Assembly: GCA_000149265.1 (NCBI GenBank)
Contig: CH003232.1
Coordinates: 1,405,017-1,469,016 of the forward strand
Direction of reading: 5' to 3'
DNA from: Ciona savignyi
Lineage: Eukaryota > Chordata > Ascidiacea > Phlebobranchia > Cionidae
DNA: 64,000 bases
A program made the position numbers and the translations under genes. The notes beneath the pieces are model-generated. The model was not told the DNA's origin. It saw nothing but the letters and a program-made list of their open reading frames with translations, and did not search any database. The stretch's first letter is position 1. The number at the start of each line of letters is the position of its first letter. Positions 22,729 to 32,915 of the stretch are shown here, in pieces.

Positions 22729-24341
22729 GATTGTTTATATATCTTCTCTTGTCGAATATTCCAAATAATGTTAATATGTTTTGAACCTCTGATGAAAGTT
22801 TGGTCTTCTTGGTTTTAAATATTTCGCTGCGCATGTTTCGCGGAGGTCGAGAGACACAAGGCTTACCACGAAGGCCTGAAAACAAATCCAAGAAATATGG
22901 CTTCATGGAGCGACGTCTAAATCTCACTAAACCACAACAATATCAGATCTTTTGCAATTTTCTCTGTTTTTTATTTAATATTTCTTCAAGAGATTTTACG
23001 TACATGGTTTTATTACAATTATTTGTTTTATTCCTATTTGTATACGATTCTTGTTAATTCGGAACACTAGAAACAGGATGAACCAAGAATCAGATCCACC
23101 AACCAAGGATTTATACAACAAGCACTTGTATATAGTGTATTTCTTTTTATATTTACTTTTATATAATTGCTTTAGTATATACACTTTTGTGTTGCCTTTA
23201 TTCTTTTACATATATTCTTGTTTTAAATTTCATACAATCACATCGAATGTAATTATAATTGTTCTTCGGGAGCCACTGAAAATATATTTTGTGACGAAAC
23301 AAAGTGTTTCTCACGTGACTCGGTACAGGACATCAATCACATTCTCTATCCGTCATCCACAATCGTGATTGGCTGAAACGAAACATGCTGCTCCGCCCAT
23401 TCTAGTCTTGCAGATAAGTAATTGTCACGTACGCGTGGATGTCTCTGGGATAGACGTGGACGTGACAGCCATCGAATCAGTATATTTTGAATCCATACAG
23501 GAAATAATCTCAAAATATAATTTCCGTTGTCTCGCGAGCTAGAGGCTTGGCTTAATGTTTTCTCTCATCCATTTTTTGTTTAGTACAGTTGTTGTTGCTG
23601 CCTCGTAAAAGTATTTTTGCCACAGGAATGAAACAAATTAGAGATCGCCAGCCACATGTCAACCATCAGTATTTGTAAAACCCATTTTGATTGTACGTTT
23701 TTTGTTTCTGCAAGTGCTCCAAAAACATGTACTACCGTTGGACTAATTACTAAGGCTTGTTGCGTTTTGCCTTAATGATACTACAACTACCAAAAATATA
23801 AATAAAAACAGTTATTTATAATTTGATCACAGAAAACATGATAAAACACGTCTTAACAGCTAAAAATCTCATTTTGCAGAACTTCAGAAAGGTAAAGACA
23901 TAGTTAACAACATGATTACAAAAATGTATAACTCCCCCTCCTTACATTTGAAACTATTATTTATTAAACAGCAAGGAGAACAATTTTATTTTACGCAGCC
24001 CTGCTCCACTAATACTAAAATGTCACAGCTTAACGAAAACGCCGCTCGCAGCCTAGCACATGCTAATTTCAGTTTGTTATTCAATAGTACGACAGGAAAC
24101 GAGCTGTCAATCAAGGTGGAGCTTCTTGTGCGCTTTATAGAAACGCACCACCTTTTATGACTGTTTAAAATGAGACAATCTCCCATTAAATTATAAATTA
24201 ATCTGTATCTTTTATGAAAGCTTAATCCTTTAAGTCAAAAAAATACTATCACATAAACGAAATAGTTGGAGACTTAAATCCACGACAAATATTTAGCAAA
24301 AAAAAATTAAAAAAAATTATATAGTCAGTTTAAAACAATTA

Positions 24342-24616
24342 TCAACTACTCAGCCGGAGATTCCTTCCTCCGCTAGATCTCCAATTGGAAATCAAAGAAC
24401 AATCCTCAATAGTTCGTAACATCCGAAGATACAACGAACCAAGCTTCATGCTCAGAAGTAATCCCTACAACTCAGCATCGTAGTTCAGGATTCGTCATAA
24501 TTTGATGACGTTTTCAAGATGCACACTATATAAATGATCCCTAAAAGTATGATCTTAATTTAAAATCAGTTTTGCAAACTCGACCGCAATAACAAAACAC
24601 ATTTTCCGTTTGTGGT
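24342..24616 (-). repeat. 270-280-bp dispersed repeat, copy 2
   Basis: Reverse complement of the repeat at 19131-19400 ('atcaactactcagccggaga', 'gaaccaagcttcatgctcag', 'ccctaaaagtatgatcttaa'). Its far end reads 'cacattttccgtttgtgg', matching the start of the copy at 32066. Confidence 0.8.
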
Positions 24617-24769
24617 GCTTAGAAATAAAACGACCGAATGGCTTGATCAGTGCTTTGTTTTACAACCGAAATGTTTCCGGTCCGAAACTAATCGTCAGCC
24701 AATTACTTATGTCTCTGAGCAACACACTAAGCAGTGATCGTTTAACCTCAAAGGACGAATTGTTTGTAC

Positions 24770-24912
24770 TAAAACTAAAGAAATGTCTTAATTATACATT
24801 AAACGTCGCAATAGCTCAGATAACCGACGATGGGTACAAGATAATCCGACGATTGCCCGTGCGAGAACGCCACTTGCGTTTTCCCATTCACGTAGATAAA
24901 CAACAATATTTT
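24770..24912 (+). mobile_element. 5'-truncated SINE-A
   Basis: 'aaactaaagaaatgtcttaa', 'cgtcgcaatagctc', 'gataatccgacgattgcccg', 'gcgttttcccattcacg', then 'gataaacaacaatatt'. The open frame crossing it (24610-24945) is not a gene. Confidence 0.65.
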
Positions 24913-25255
24913 ATTCCTATCCCTATTTGCTTCCATGCTGTATAATAAACCAAGGCTTAATTAACATTGGCAAAATATATAATTTGGTACATTGAATAGA
25001 GGATAATTGCAATTATTTTTTCTGGTATATGGAGTGGATCCCTGAGTTTTAATGTTGGATCTAAATTGTCCGGTAAAACTTCTAAGGATTCGCCGTCGCC
25101 AACAGCTGGTAATATATGTGGGCATGCATGGGCGTGGATTTAGCTTGACTGACAAAATATACCACACCCAACAGACCAGCTTAACTATAATTGCATTTCG
25201 GCAATAAATTGCTAGGTTAAAATTCGAATAAATATGCTTTATAACGCAAACTAGA

Positions 25256-25535
25256 ATAGGTTAGGATATTCATGTTTATCCCCGTGAATGGGAAAACCAA
25301 GGTGGTTAACACACGGGCAATCGTCAGATCACCTCGCGCCCACCGTCGGGTTACCGGAGCTATTGCAATGTGTTATGTGTGATTCACACGTTCCTTTAAT
25401 TTGGTAGAACCCATTAATTCGCTGGGTTCGGGCAATGTCAGTTAAGTACTTTGCTCAAGGACAGAACCAGCTCTCTAGCGGCCAGTTATCTGCAACCTTT
25501 CGGTTGAAAGACGACGTTTTAAGAGCTCGGACCGC
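25256..25535 (-). mobile_element. SINE-A, well preserved
   Basis: In reverse: 'taggatattcatgtttatcc', 'ggttaacacacgggcaatcg', 'cgtcgggttaccggagctat', 'cgctgggttcgggcaatgtc', 'cctttcggttgaaagacgac'. Confidence 0.88.
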
Positions 25536-25568
25536 CAGTAGCCAGATAAAATTGCACTCACAGTACGG

Positions 25569-25665
25569 TAGTGTGGCCAAATGGTTAACGCGACCGATAC
25601 ATATACCGACTTCTATACAAAAACGGTCCAAGTGACGAGCCCATTATGGGTTCGAAACTTAGCTC

Positions 25666-25700
<35 letters not shown>
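25569..25700 (+). mobile_element. SINE-B full-length copy with long A tail
   Basis: 'gtgtggccaaatggttaacg', 'cgaccgatacatataccgac', 'cccattatgggttcgaaact', 'tagctcggt', then about 31 consecutive A. The intact poly(A) suggests a young insertion. It is the best reference for this family in the window. Confidence 0.9.
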
Positions 25701-25702
<2 letters not shown>

Positions 25703-26223
25703 CACTCACATTTGGATTACTACGTACAAATCGTATGGTCGAGTGGTGAACGACCCTGTTAAAGAAATATATTAAAACCGGGCTTACCACCACTCCAGCA
25801 CATAAAAATGAGTTAGCAACCAGTCCATAATGGCTTCGAAACTTAGTATGATAAACAACCCTTCGGTTATCAGAGTTATTGCAGTGACTTATGTTGAACA
25901 TTTTGCTGGTTTAAAAACAAGAATTGTAACTGCCTAACTGTAAGAATAATAACTATAAACCATATGGCATATTACTTCCTTAAACGAAGACATATGTTAA
26001 TATATTAGTTAAGTTACAACTTACAGCGTTCTAATTTATAATGGCTGCAATAACCCACTGAGAGCGTATTTGAAAAAAAGATTGTACAGTTATAGGAGAT
26101 TTTTTTAGTTTAAACAATAGCATTAAGTTTATTTATTCATTTTTTTGCGACCAGTGTTAAAAGGGGCAAACGAATCAAATTACGACTACAAGAAACCGGA
26201 AAATAGGGCAAAAAGAATTTATA

Positions 26224-26335
26224 ATGGTCGTTTGGACGAATGGTTAACGCTACTAATATAAAACACCGAACACCATATCAAAACTGAAATTAGTGACAAA
26301 GTCAACATGGGTTCGAAACATTAGCTGAATAATCC
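26224..26335 (+). mobile_element. SINE-B copy
   Basis: 'ggtcgtttggacgaatggtt', 'aacgctactaatata', 'acatgggttcgaaacattag'. Diverged, and without a clear A tail. It lies about 80 bases upstream of the + strand secreted-peptide exon. Confidence 0.65.
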
Positions 26336-26414
26336 AGTTAAAATAAGTTTCTAAATGGTAAAAGCAGTGAATTTGTTTTTAGATTATTAGAAACGGCCAG
26401 AGATATATAAACCG

Positions 26415-26521
26415 ATGATGAAAGTTTGTTTGTTGGTCCTTTTGTTTCTATTTGCAGCACAAATAATTTGCTCTGTGTACGCTTTTCTTGTCGGGGACAA
26501 AATGGGTGTAAATAAACGAAG
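26415..26521 (+). CDS. first exon of a small secreted-peptide gene (signal peptide), paralogue
   Basis: Two adjacent ATGs (26415 and 26418) open MMKVCLLVLLFLFAAQIICS, then VYAFLVGDKMGVNKR, ending in phase 2 at a GTAAGT donor. The leader is nearly the same as that of the minus-strand exon at 22640-22728, while the segment after the predicted cleavage site differs. That pattern is expected of secreted defence or venom-type peptide families with conserved leaders and variable mature parts (inference). A TATA-like 'agatatataaac' ends three bases before the first ATG. No downstream exon could be assigned. A SINE-A begins 40 bases into the intron. Confidence 0.6.
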
Positions 26522-26562
26522 GTAAGTTATTATTAATCGTATTATACCGTATACACATTAGG

Positions 26563-26785
26563 TTGGTGGATTTGTGCAACGCATTTCAGCCGAAGGGTTG
26601 TAGATTTGTAACTGGTCGCTCGCTAGTGTAGCTTTTGCGAGGCAATTAGCGGACACAGGCAGAACCAAGCGGAGTGATTGGTTCTATTAAAGAAACGTCT
26701 CAATCAAGCACAGCTCAAAGCTAAATTGCCTGTATGTTAACCTATCTCGCTTTTCCTCATTCACGATGTATTGTGTATGGATTAA
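26563..26785 (+). mobile_element. SINE-A, degraded copy
   Basis: 'ggttggtggatttgtgcaac', 'cagccgaagggttgtag', 'actggtcgctcgctag', 'gaaacgtctcaatcaagcac', 'ttcctcattcacgatg'. Several internal deletions. Confidence 0.7.
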
Positions 26786-26887
26786 AATATAAGACCGGGG
26801 CTCTTGCAGTACTCTCTTGTATACTTTTGAGATATCTTTGTTTGGTATTATCGTTCAAATACCTAACAATTTTTCGTCGTACGGTAA

Positions 26888-28555
26888 CGTCGATGCATAC
26901 ATAATGTTCGTTTGATCCTTCTTTGTTAAATTTGGTAGTTTAATTTACTTTTAAACAGTATTGCAACATTTTTTGTCTATTTTGCTATCCTATCTTACTC
27001 GAACTGTAATAGGCAAGTCGCGTTTAATTAATGATTGATCCCAAATGTGTTATTTTAATCCGATATTGACTGACTTTTGTATAAAATATGTAATTACCAG
27101 TTTCTTTGTGTCGGTTAAGATAGTCTAACATATTAAGCCCAGATATTTCAGTGACATAGTGACTAGGTTTGAGGCTGGGACCGTTCATGTCTTCTAGCTT
27201 AATACCATAACGGCATTTTCGGATTTGCATAATTATTATTCACACCTGCATGTTTCCAATATCTCCAGATACCAGAAAGGAGAGAATTACATAAAGCTTC
27301 CTTGGTTTTACAAGCGAAGTATGGCTGCAAATAGGGAAGTCCCTCAGTGGTAAATAGATCCATAGAATTGAATTAACTCTGGTTACGCGCGCGTTTGCGT
27401 AATTTTTTCTAGATTGGTTAGTTTCCCCGTTTTTTGAATGGTTATCCTTTTTTCATGGTCAATGACGTCCTTGTTGGATTACTTATGCTGTGTAGGGGTT
27501 GTATTGTCTGTCCGATCAGCTTGGTGGATTATTGCGATGCCTTTCAAAAGGTTGCAACACAGAGAGGCTACCCTAACATGGCAAGGCATTTAACGGACAT
27601 GGCCCGAACTCAGCGAATTAATGGGTTTTACCAAATTAAAGGAACGTGTTAATCTAAAACATAGTACGCAATATCTTCGGTAATCCAACGGTGGGTGAGC
27701 GGAAATCTGATTGCTTGTTTCATAATTACCTCGGGTTCTATTTTCGTATTTTTAATACCAAACCAACCAAGAAATGTAGCGCCTGTTAAAGTAAATATCA
27801 TTTCGATCGAATAGTTGAAGCATAGGATATTAAATCATGTTTATCCCCATGAATGGAAAAAAAACGAACGGGGCTATCACACGGGCAATTGTTAGATTAT
27901 AATGTTTATTTTAATTTGGTTGAACCAATGAATTTGCTGGGTTCAGGTGTTGTCCGCTAAGTACATTTCAATTAAAGGGTTAAGGTTCCAAATTGGTTTA
28001 TAACTCGTCGTATATGCAAATAGTATTTTGTAAATCCCGTGAATGAAATGGTTAAATAAAAAATTAATGTTACTTTACATTATTAATAGACAAAATTGCA
28101 ATAGCTCTGGTTGCACGACGGTGGGTAAAACATGCGCGAGACCTGACGATTGCCCGTGATACATCTCTAATTTTTTTTGTTTAACCAGGACACAACACAA
28201 AAGTCCTATATAATACAAACACTGCAAGTGTCCATCAATTGTTTTATTTACATATTTAAATATTTTAAACATAGTTTTCTTTCATTTTGTCTTTCGACTC
28301 TTCCGACTTCAGATAATCTTCAAACTGGTGGAAGTAAAACACGTCACTGACTCTGTTGTTACGTCATAATTAGTACCAACTTACCGAACTTATTTCATTT
28401 CTATCGCTCTTGCTGCAAAATATATAATTTATATAACAATGTTTATTAAGTATGGTAGACGCTTAGTTTGGAGGTTTAAGTATGATAGGCGCATAGTATA
28501 GAATATAGAGGTTTAAGCATGGTAGAGGCATTTTGTGGAGATTTAAGTGTGGACA
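26888..28555 (+). repeat. ~2-kb duplicated block, copy 2
   Basis: Collinear with 19824-21990, in the same orientation. At the place where copy 1 has the 52-bp array, copy 2 has only the short run 'gcaacacagagaggctaccc' before the SINE body resumes. The open frame at 27434-27652 crosses this repeat and is not called a gene. Confidence 0.8.
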
Positions 28556-28561
28556 TATTGT

Positions 28562-28610
28562 TTTTGTCCGTTTTTTTTCTTTTCTTTTTTTTCTTTTTTT
28601 TCTTCGTCAA
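28562..28610. repeat. pyrimidine tract
   Basis: T-rich run with scattered C, directly before the ~320-bp triple repeat. Confidence 0.75.
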
Positions 28611-28612
28611 AG

Positions 28613-29510
28613 GTTTGACAGGCTTGGCATGGCGCCCCTACATCTACCAAAAGGGATAATGGAATCGTAATGAAACTTAGCCATTTGTTAGACAACATGG
28701 TCTAGATAAGCAGAAACCAAAATGTTGAGTGATAAATCAAGGGGAATTCCCCTGGGAGGTTTTTATGAAAAATTTAGCTATTTGTGGCATAGCGCTGAAA
28801 CGGCTGTTACAATTTGAATAAAATTTGGAGGAATGTAAGTGCATTACGTACTTATTTAACAATTAGAAAAATATAAAAAAAATATCTAGGGAAATACCCT
28901 AAAAAATAAGATTTTTTTCTCAAATCATTATTGTGACAGGCATGGCATGACGCCCCGACATCTACCAGAAGGAATAATAAAATAGTAATAAACTTTGGTA
29001 TTTGTTAGACAACATGGTCTAGATACGCAGGGGAAAAATTGTGGGTGATAAATCTAGGGGAATTCCCCGGAGACGTTAAAACCCAAATCGGTTAGTTTTC
29101 TAAAAAAATAGCTTTTCGGAAAATAACGTTTAACCTGCTGCTCTAATTATGATCAGATTTTGTGAAATGCTAGATCGTTATCCACCCTGTGTCACATAAA
29201 AGAGAGAAAACATTTACTTAGGGTAACTCCCTTAAAAACGAAGATATGTTCCGGACTCATGATTGTGACAAGCATGCCACATTGCACTGACATCTCCAAC
29301 AAGGATTCGTCAAATCGGATTAAAACTTTAAGAATTGATAGTTAACGTGACCCATATGTAAAAACAGAAACCTATGTACTAAGCCCATGGGGAATTTCCC
29401 GAACCCATCAAAATCTAAATCGGGCTGTTTAGGAATTTAGCTTCATTTTAATACAACACTTGAAGAAAAAGCTTTAATTTAAAACATTTGTGGTGAATCT
29501 TTCGTAAATC
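28613..29510 (+). repeat. ~320-bp unit repeated three times in tandem
   Basis: Units begin near 28613, 28931 and 29263 (spacings 318 and 332) with 'ttgtgacaggcatggca'-type sequence, then 'acatctaccaaaagg', 'ttagacaacatggtctagat' in units 1 and 2, and a conserved dyad: AGGGGAATTCCCCT (unit 1), AGGGGAATTCCCCGG (unit 2), TGGGGAATTTCCCG (unit 3). A second, weaker dyad (AGGGAAATACCCT, AGGGTAACTCCCT) closes units 1 and 2. No coding content. Confidence 0.8.
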
Positions 29511-29637
29511 TAACACGATTGTTCTTTTTTTACCTACACATAGAGAAGAAGTTTGGTTTGATCACTATGGGACCCATGCGTTTATGCTTGCAGAAACAAT
29601 AACTACATACTCATTGTATAAAATACAAAATCAGGTT

Positions 29638-29985
29638 AGGGACCCTGCAGCAGTAGCATGAATATATGTCATACAACATGTGTTTTACAAATAGTGGTGG
29701 TTAAACACGTGGTTGACACTCTCTAGTTATTATTGTGTTTGAGATTTCCGTTGTATCGCATTGCAATAATTTGTGACTACAATTTAAAGCGGTTGCATCA
29801 AACATCAAAACAACAATGTAACTAAAGAGTGTCAACCACGTGTTTNNNNNNNNNNNNNNNNNNNNNNNNNNNNNNNNNNNNNNNNNNNNNNNNNNNNNNN
29901 NNNNNNNNNNNNNNNNNNNNNNNNNNNNNNNNNNNNNNNNNNNNNAACACAATTTGTATACCATATATTCATGCTACAGGGTACC
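29638..29985. mobile_element. nested palindromic MITE-like element, interrupted by the second N gap
   Basis: Inner arms: 20 bases at 29703-29722 (AAACACGTGGTTGACACTCT) are the exact reverse complement of 29826-29845. Outer arms: 'agcatgaatatatg' near 29657 recurs in reverse after the gap ('catatattcatgct', near 29961). The gap (29846-29945) starts directly at the end of the right inner arm. The related end 'gtggtggttaacacg' recurs near 33241, and 'ggatgacactctct' near 31308. Class unknown. Confidence 0.7.
29846..29945. other. assembly gap, 100 N
   Basis: Exactly 100 N, between the arms of a palindrome. Open frames drawn through it are artefacts. Confidence 0.98.
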
Positions 29986-30534
29986 TTAGCACAATGTTTT
30001 TAAATGGGACCCATAACTACATACAGCGACCGCGAATTTACCAATTTACGATGCAGATAACGAGAGAACATCAATTGCATTTTAATCTACGTGCAAATAA
30101 CATCTATTGTTTGTATTTAGTAATAATGTTTAGTAGGTTTTCTTCATATCGAATCACTATAAAATATTCCTTTACAATCAAGAAACACATAGCTTTCCAG
30201 GCAGCTCGCTACGCCTACCAGACGCATGGCATGCTGCTTCGACGCCGTGAACCCTATGGTGGTACGAACAACCCTAGCCTATTCGCCGTAATTTAACTAT
30301 CTGGGCGGTTTTGCTGACCTATTTACTTGCAATAATGCGCGTACGAAGTCAAACTAAAAATAAACTCATCGTTGACTCTCTTAGGTAGTAGAATGGTTAA
30401 ATTAAATAAAATTTAAAGAAAGGGCAGCTGCTGCAGTTGTAGCTTTTCGGTTTACTCGCAACATATCCGACCCACATCACATCCATTTTAACCATTACAC
30501 AATACTGCGGTTTGCTTGAGTTAAGAACAAGATT

Positions 30535-30770
30535 ATAAAGCAATATCTTTTCGACAACACTTTCTCGTAACTTCGCGTTACAGGAGGCGTTCAACCAGTT
30601 ATTCTCCCTATCTCGCCAATGCAAACTTACCTTACAAAAAACGGCTGCCACTCAAAATCCTGACACAGGAAGTCTTAGTTTTTTTACAATGTTAAATTAA
30701 AGCTTGGATCTGCAACCTAAACTAAAAACCCTTTAACTTTTCGTACATCGGCAACTCCCCCCCCCCAAAA
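30535..30770 (-). repeat. dispersed repeat, reverse copy of the 5735-5930 element
   Basis: In reverse it shows 'gcattggcgagatagggaga', 'ataactggttgaacgcctcc', 'aggattttgagtgg', 'ggttgcagatccaagcttta'. The minus-strand open frame at 30397-30651 lies in this repeat and is not called a gene. A run of C then A sits at 30756-30774. Confidence 0.6.
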
Positions 30771-30774
30771 AAAA

Positions 30775-32065
30775 ACAGCTAGCAGATTCACAATTTCTTT
30801 TCACCAAACTTGTATTACAAACATTTACAGTAAAACGAGAACACCGCGCAGCCTATAGCACATGGATAACATATTACACGCGCATGAGATAATCCAAATT
30901 ACAGCAGAACACAGTAGCACAGTTGATGATAAATTTAAATGAAAATACCCGACAATATCGTATGTAGTGGTAAAATTAGCCGAATCTCATTAAAAATCAT
31001 TTCTCGGGATCTCTATTAAACACGTAATTGTTCTTATTTAGATCAAATATAGAAAACTAATACATGTTACAATCAGGTTAAATATTTTAGAGATGTTATC
31101 ATTATTTGAGTCAATTTTTTTGGGGGGTATACCAGCGAGAATACTTCATTCAGAAACACAGTTATCAAGTTTGGATTGATAACTCAGAAATCCCGTAGTT
31201 TGTGCTTAAAGAAACAAAACGTTCACAATAAGTTTACCAGAGAACCTGATCGGTTCTGCATATAGAAATCTACAGAGTACAGTAAAAAGAGATGTTAAAA
31301 CTGGTGGTGGATGACACTCTCTATTGCTATATACCACTATTACCGCAAGTTGCTCACGATAACTTGTTTAATATTTTGAATTGAAAGTGTTAAGTTAATG
31401 CTAAAATATTAAAAATATGGAATATGGTCCAGATTTTATTCGACTTATTCCCACTTTTTTACCAGCTTGGTGTGCAGGTATTTCCCCCTTCGATTGTCAC
31501 ACAACCAGTATTGTAAGCAGACGCGCTGCATTTCCTGTTTGTTAGATTTCGCAGTTAATGTTTATTTTTAATATTGATTTCATTATGTATAGAAATAAAG
31601 TTCAAAAAGTCTATTGTGTAGTAAACTATTTTTAAAAACGCAATATTGGTAATAACTTAACGTAAAAGTGAACTACAAGTTTAAGTAGTAAGAACGTTTT
31701 GGTACTGCTGGAATTTCGCGTTTTTTGTAACCAGAAGTCCTGTTGTGCTAAGCCTGGCATAGGACCTTGCGAAAAGACGTAACAAATTCTACCAATGATA
31801 TTTACCTGGTCTGCCTTTTGGCTGAAAACCGCGTATTCTATTAAGGTGATGTCAGCTTCTGAAATTATGAAGTGATTGTTAGGCACTTATTATAAATTCA
31901 ATTTTTAATTTGTACTAATATTCGTTCAGAAAAATAACTTAATGGGTGAGTATATCTCTATGAAAGTTAATTGCTCCGGTCAAACTGAATTAAAACCTTT
32001 TTAACTCTTTATTTAATTTGTCCAGTAAGACCAAGTAGCAGAATAATTTGTCCTGGCGCCACAAA
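30775..32065. other. AT-rich intergenic stretch, nothing recognised
   Basis: No convincing exon or repeat apart from a 'ggatgacactctct' remnant of the palindromic element near 31308. The minus-strand open frame at 31632-31886 has no recognisable domain. Confidence 0.5.
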
Positions 32066-32330
32066 CGGAAAATGTATTTTGTATTTGCGGTCGTGTCTGA
32101 AAATCAGTTTTAAGTTTAAGATCATACTTTTAGGGATCATTTCTATAGTGTGCATCTTGAAAACGTCATCACAATATGACGAATCCTCAACTACGATGAT
32201 GAGTTGTAGGGATTCCTTCTGAGCATGAAGCTTGGTTCGTTGTATCTTCGGATGTTGCGAACTATTGGGGATTGTTCTTTGATTTCCATTTGGGGATCTA
32301 GGAGGAAGGAATCTCCGGCTGAGTAGTTGA
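32066..32330 (+). repeat. 270-280-bp dispersed repeat, copy 3
   Basis: Same orientation and landmarks as 19131-19400, from 'acaaacggaaaatg' to 'ggaatctccggctgagtagt'. Confidence 0.82.
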
Positions 32331-32699
32331 ATATTTATTTAAATTTTCAGTTTATCCCTTTTTTTATTTTTACACAAATAACGTCAAACTATTTTATTTT
32401 TTGTACAAAACGCTTAAAATATTTTAACCATTTAATATTTCACTGTATGACTTATATGATTAAAACTTAACACAAACCAACATAAACGATCTAGATTTAC
32501 CTGCTTCTTTGGGGAGTTTGGATTAAGATTTTTTATATTATACTCTATAGATACATTTGTAATAATAACTAGTAATTCAACACTTCGCAATAAAAAAACG
32601 AAGCTTCTTAATACGAGCGTCCAGTCATATGTCTAAACAACCCTTTCTTTCTCTGACGTAGTTGACTCGAGATTTAAGCGAAACAATAATACACTTCGA

Positions 32700-32915
32700 A
32701 GGGCAACACTAAAAAAGAGGGAAAGCTGGAAGGAGGGAAAAAGCACACTAAAACTATGGAAATCAATTTACCCTTTCTCGAAACACTAATCTTAATCCCA
32801 GAACTAATCCTAACTCCAACCCCATGTTTAAAACTGGCTCTGATGTCATAATCTTCATTTTAGTGTGCGGTTTCCCTCATTCCCGCTTTCCCTACTTTTA
32901 GTTTCCCTCTTCGCG
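32700..32915. mobile_element. MITE of the TCCCTCCTTCCC family
   Basis: Left inverted end 'gggcaacactaaaaaagagg', 'ggaaggagggaaaaagcaca'; right end 'tagtgtgcggtttccctcat', 'cgctttccctacttttag'. The interior carries 'cccagaactaatcctaactc' as in 45573-45790. Confidence 0.75.

Noticed and set aside
22800..23368. Plus-strand frames rich in R/G then hydrophobic residues near the minus-strand secreted-peptide exon
   Set aside because: RGGRETQGLPRRPENKSKK looks peptide-like but has no start, splice or homology support, and the following hydrophobic frames are AT-rich noise.
24610..24945. 111-codon plus-strand frame
   Set aside because: Its second half is a SINE-A fragment and the first half has no homology.
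25569..25676. Possible functional tRNA gene
   Set aside because: Only the A and B boxes are recognisable; many diverged copies with A-rich tails show that it is a tRNA-derived SINE.
29829..30296. 155-codon frame crossing the second N gap
   Set aside because: Includes 100 N; only the last ~32 codons have any coding character, and they are discussed separately.
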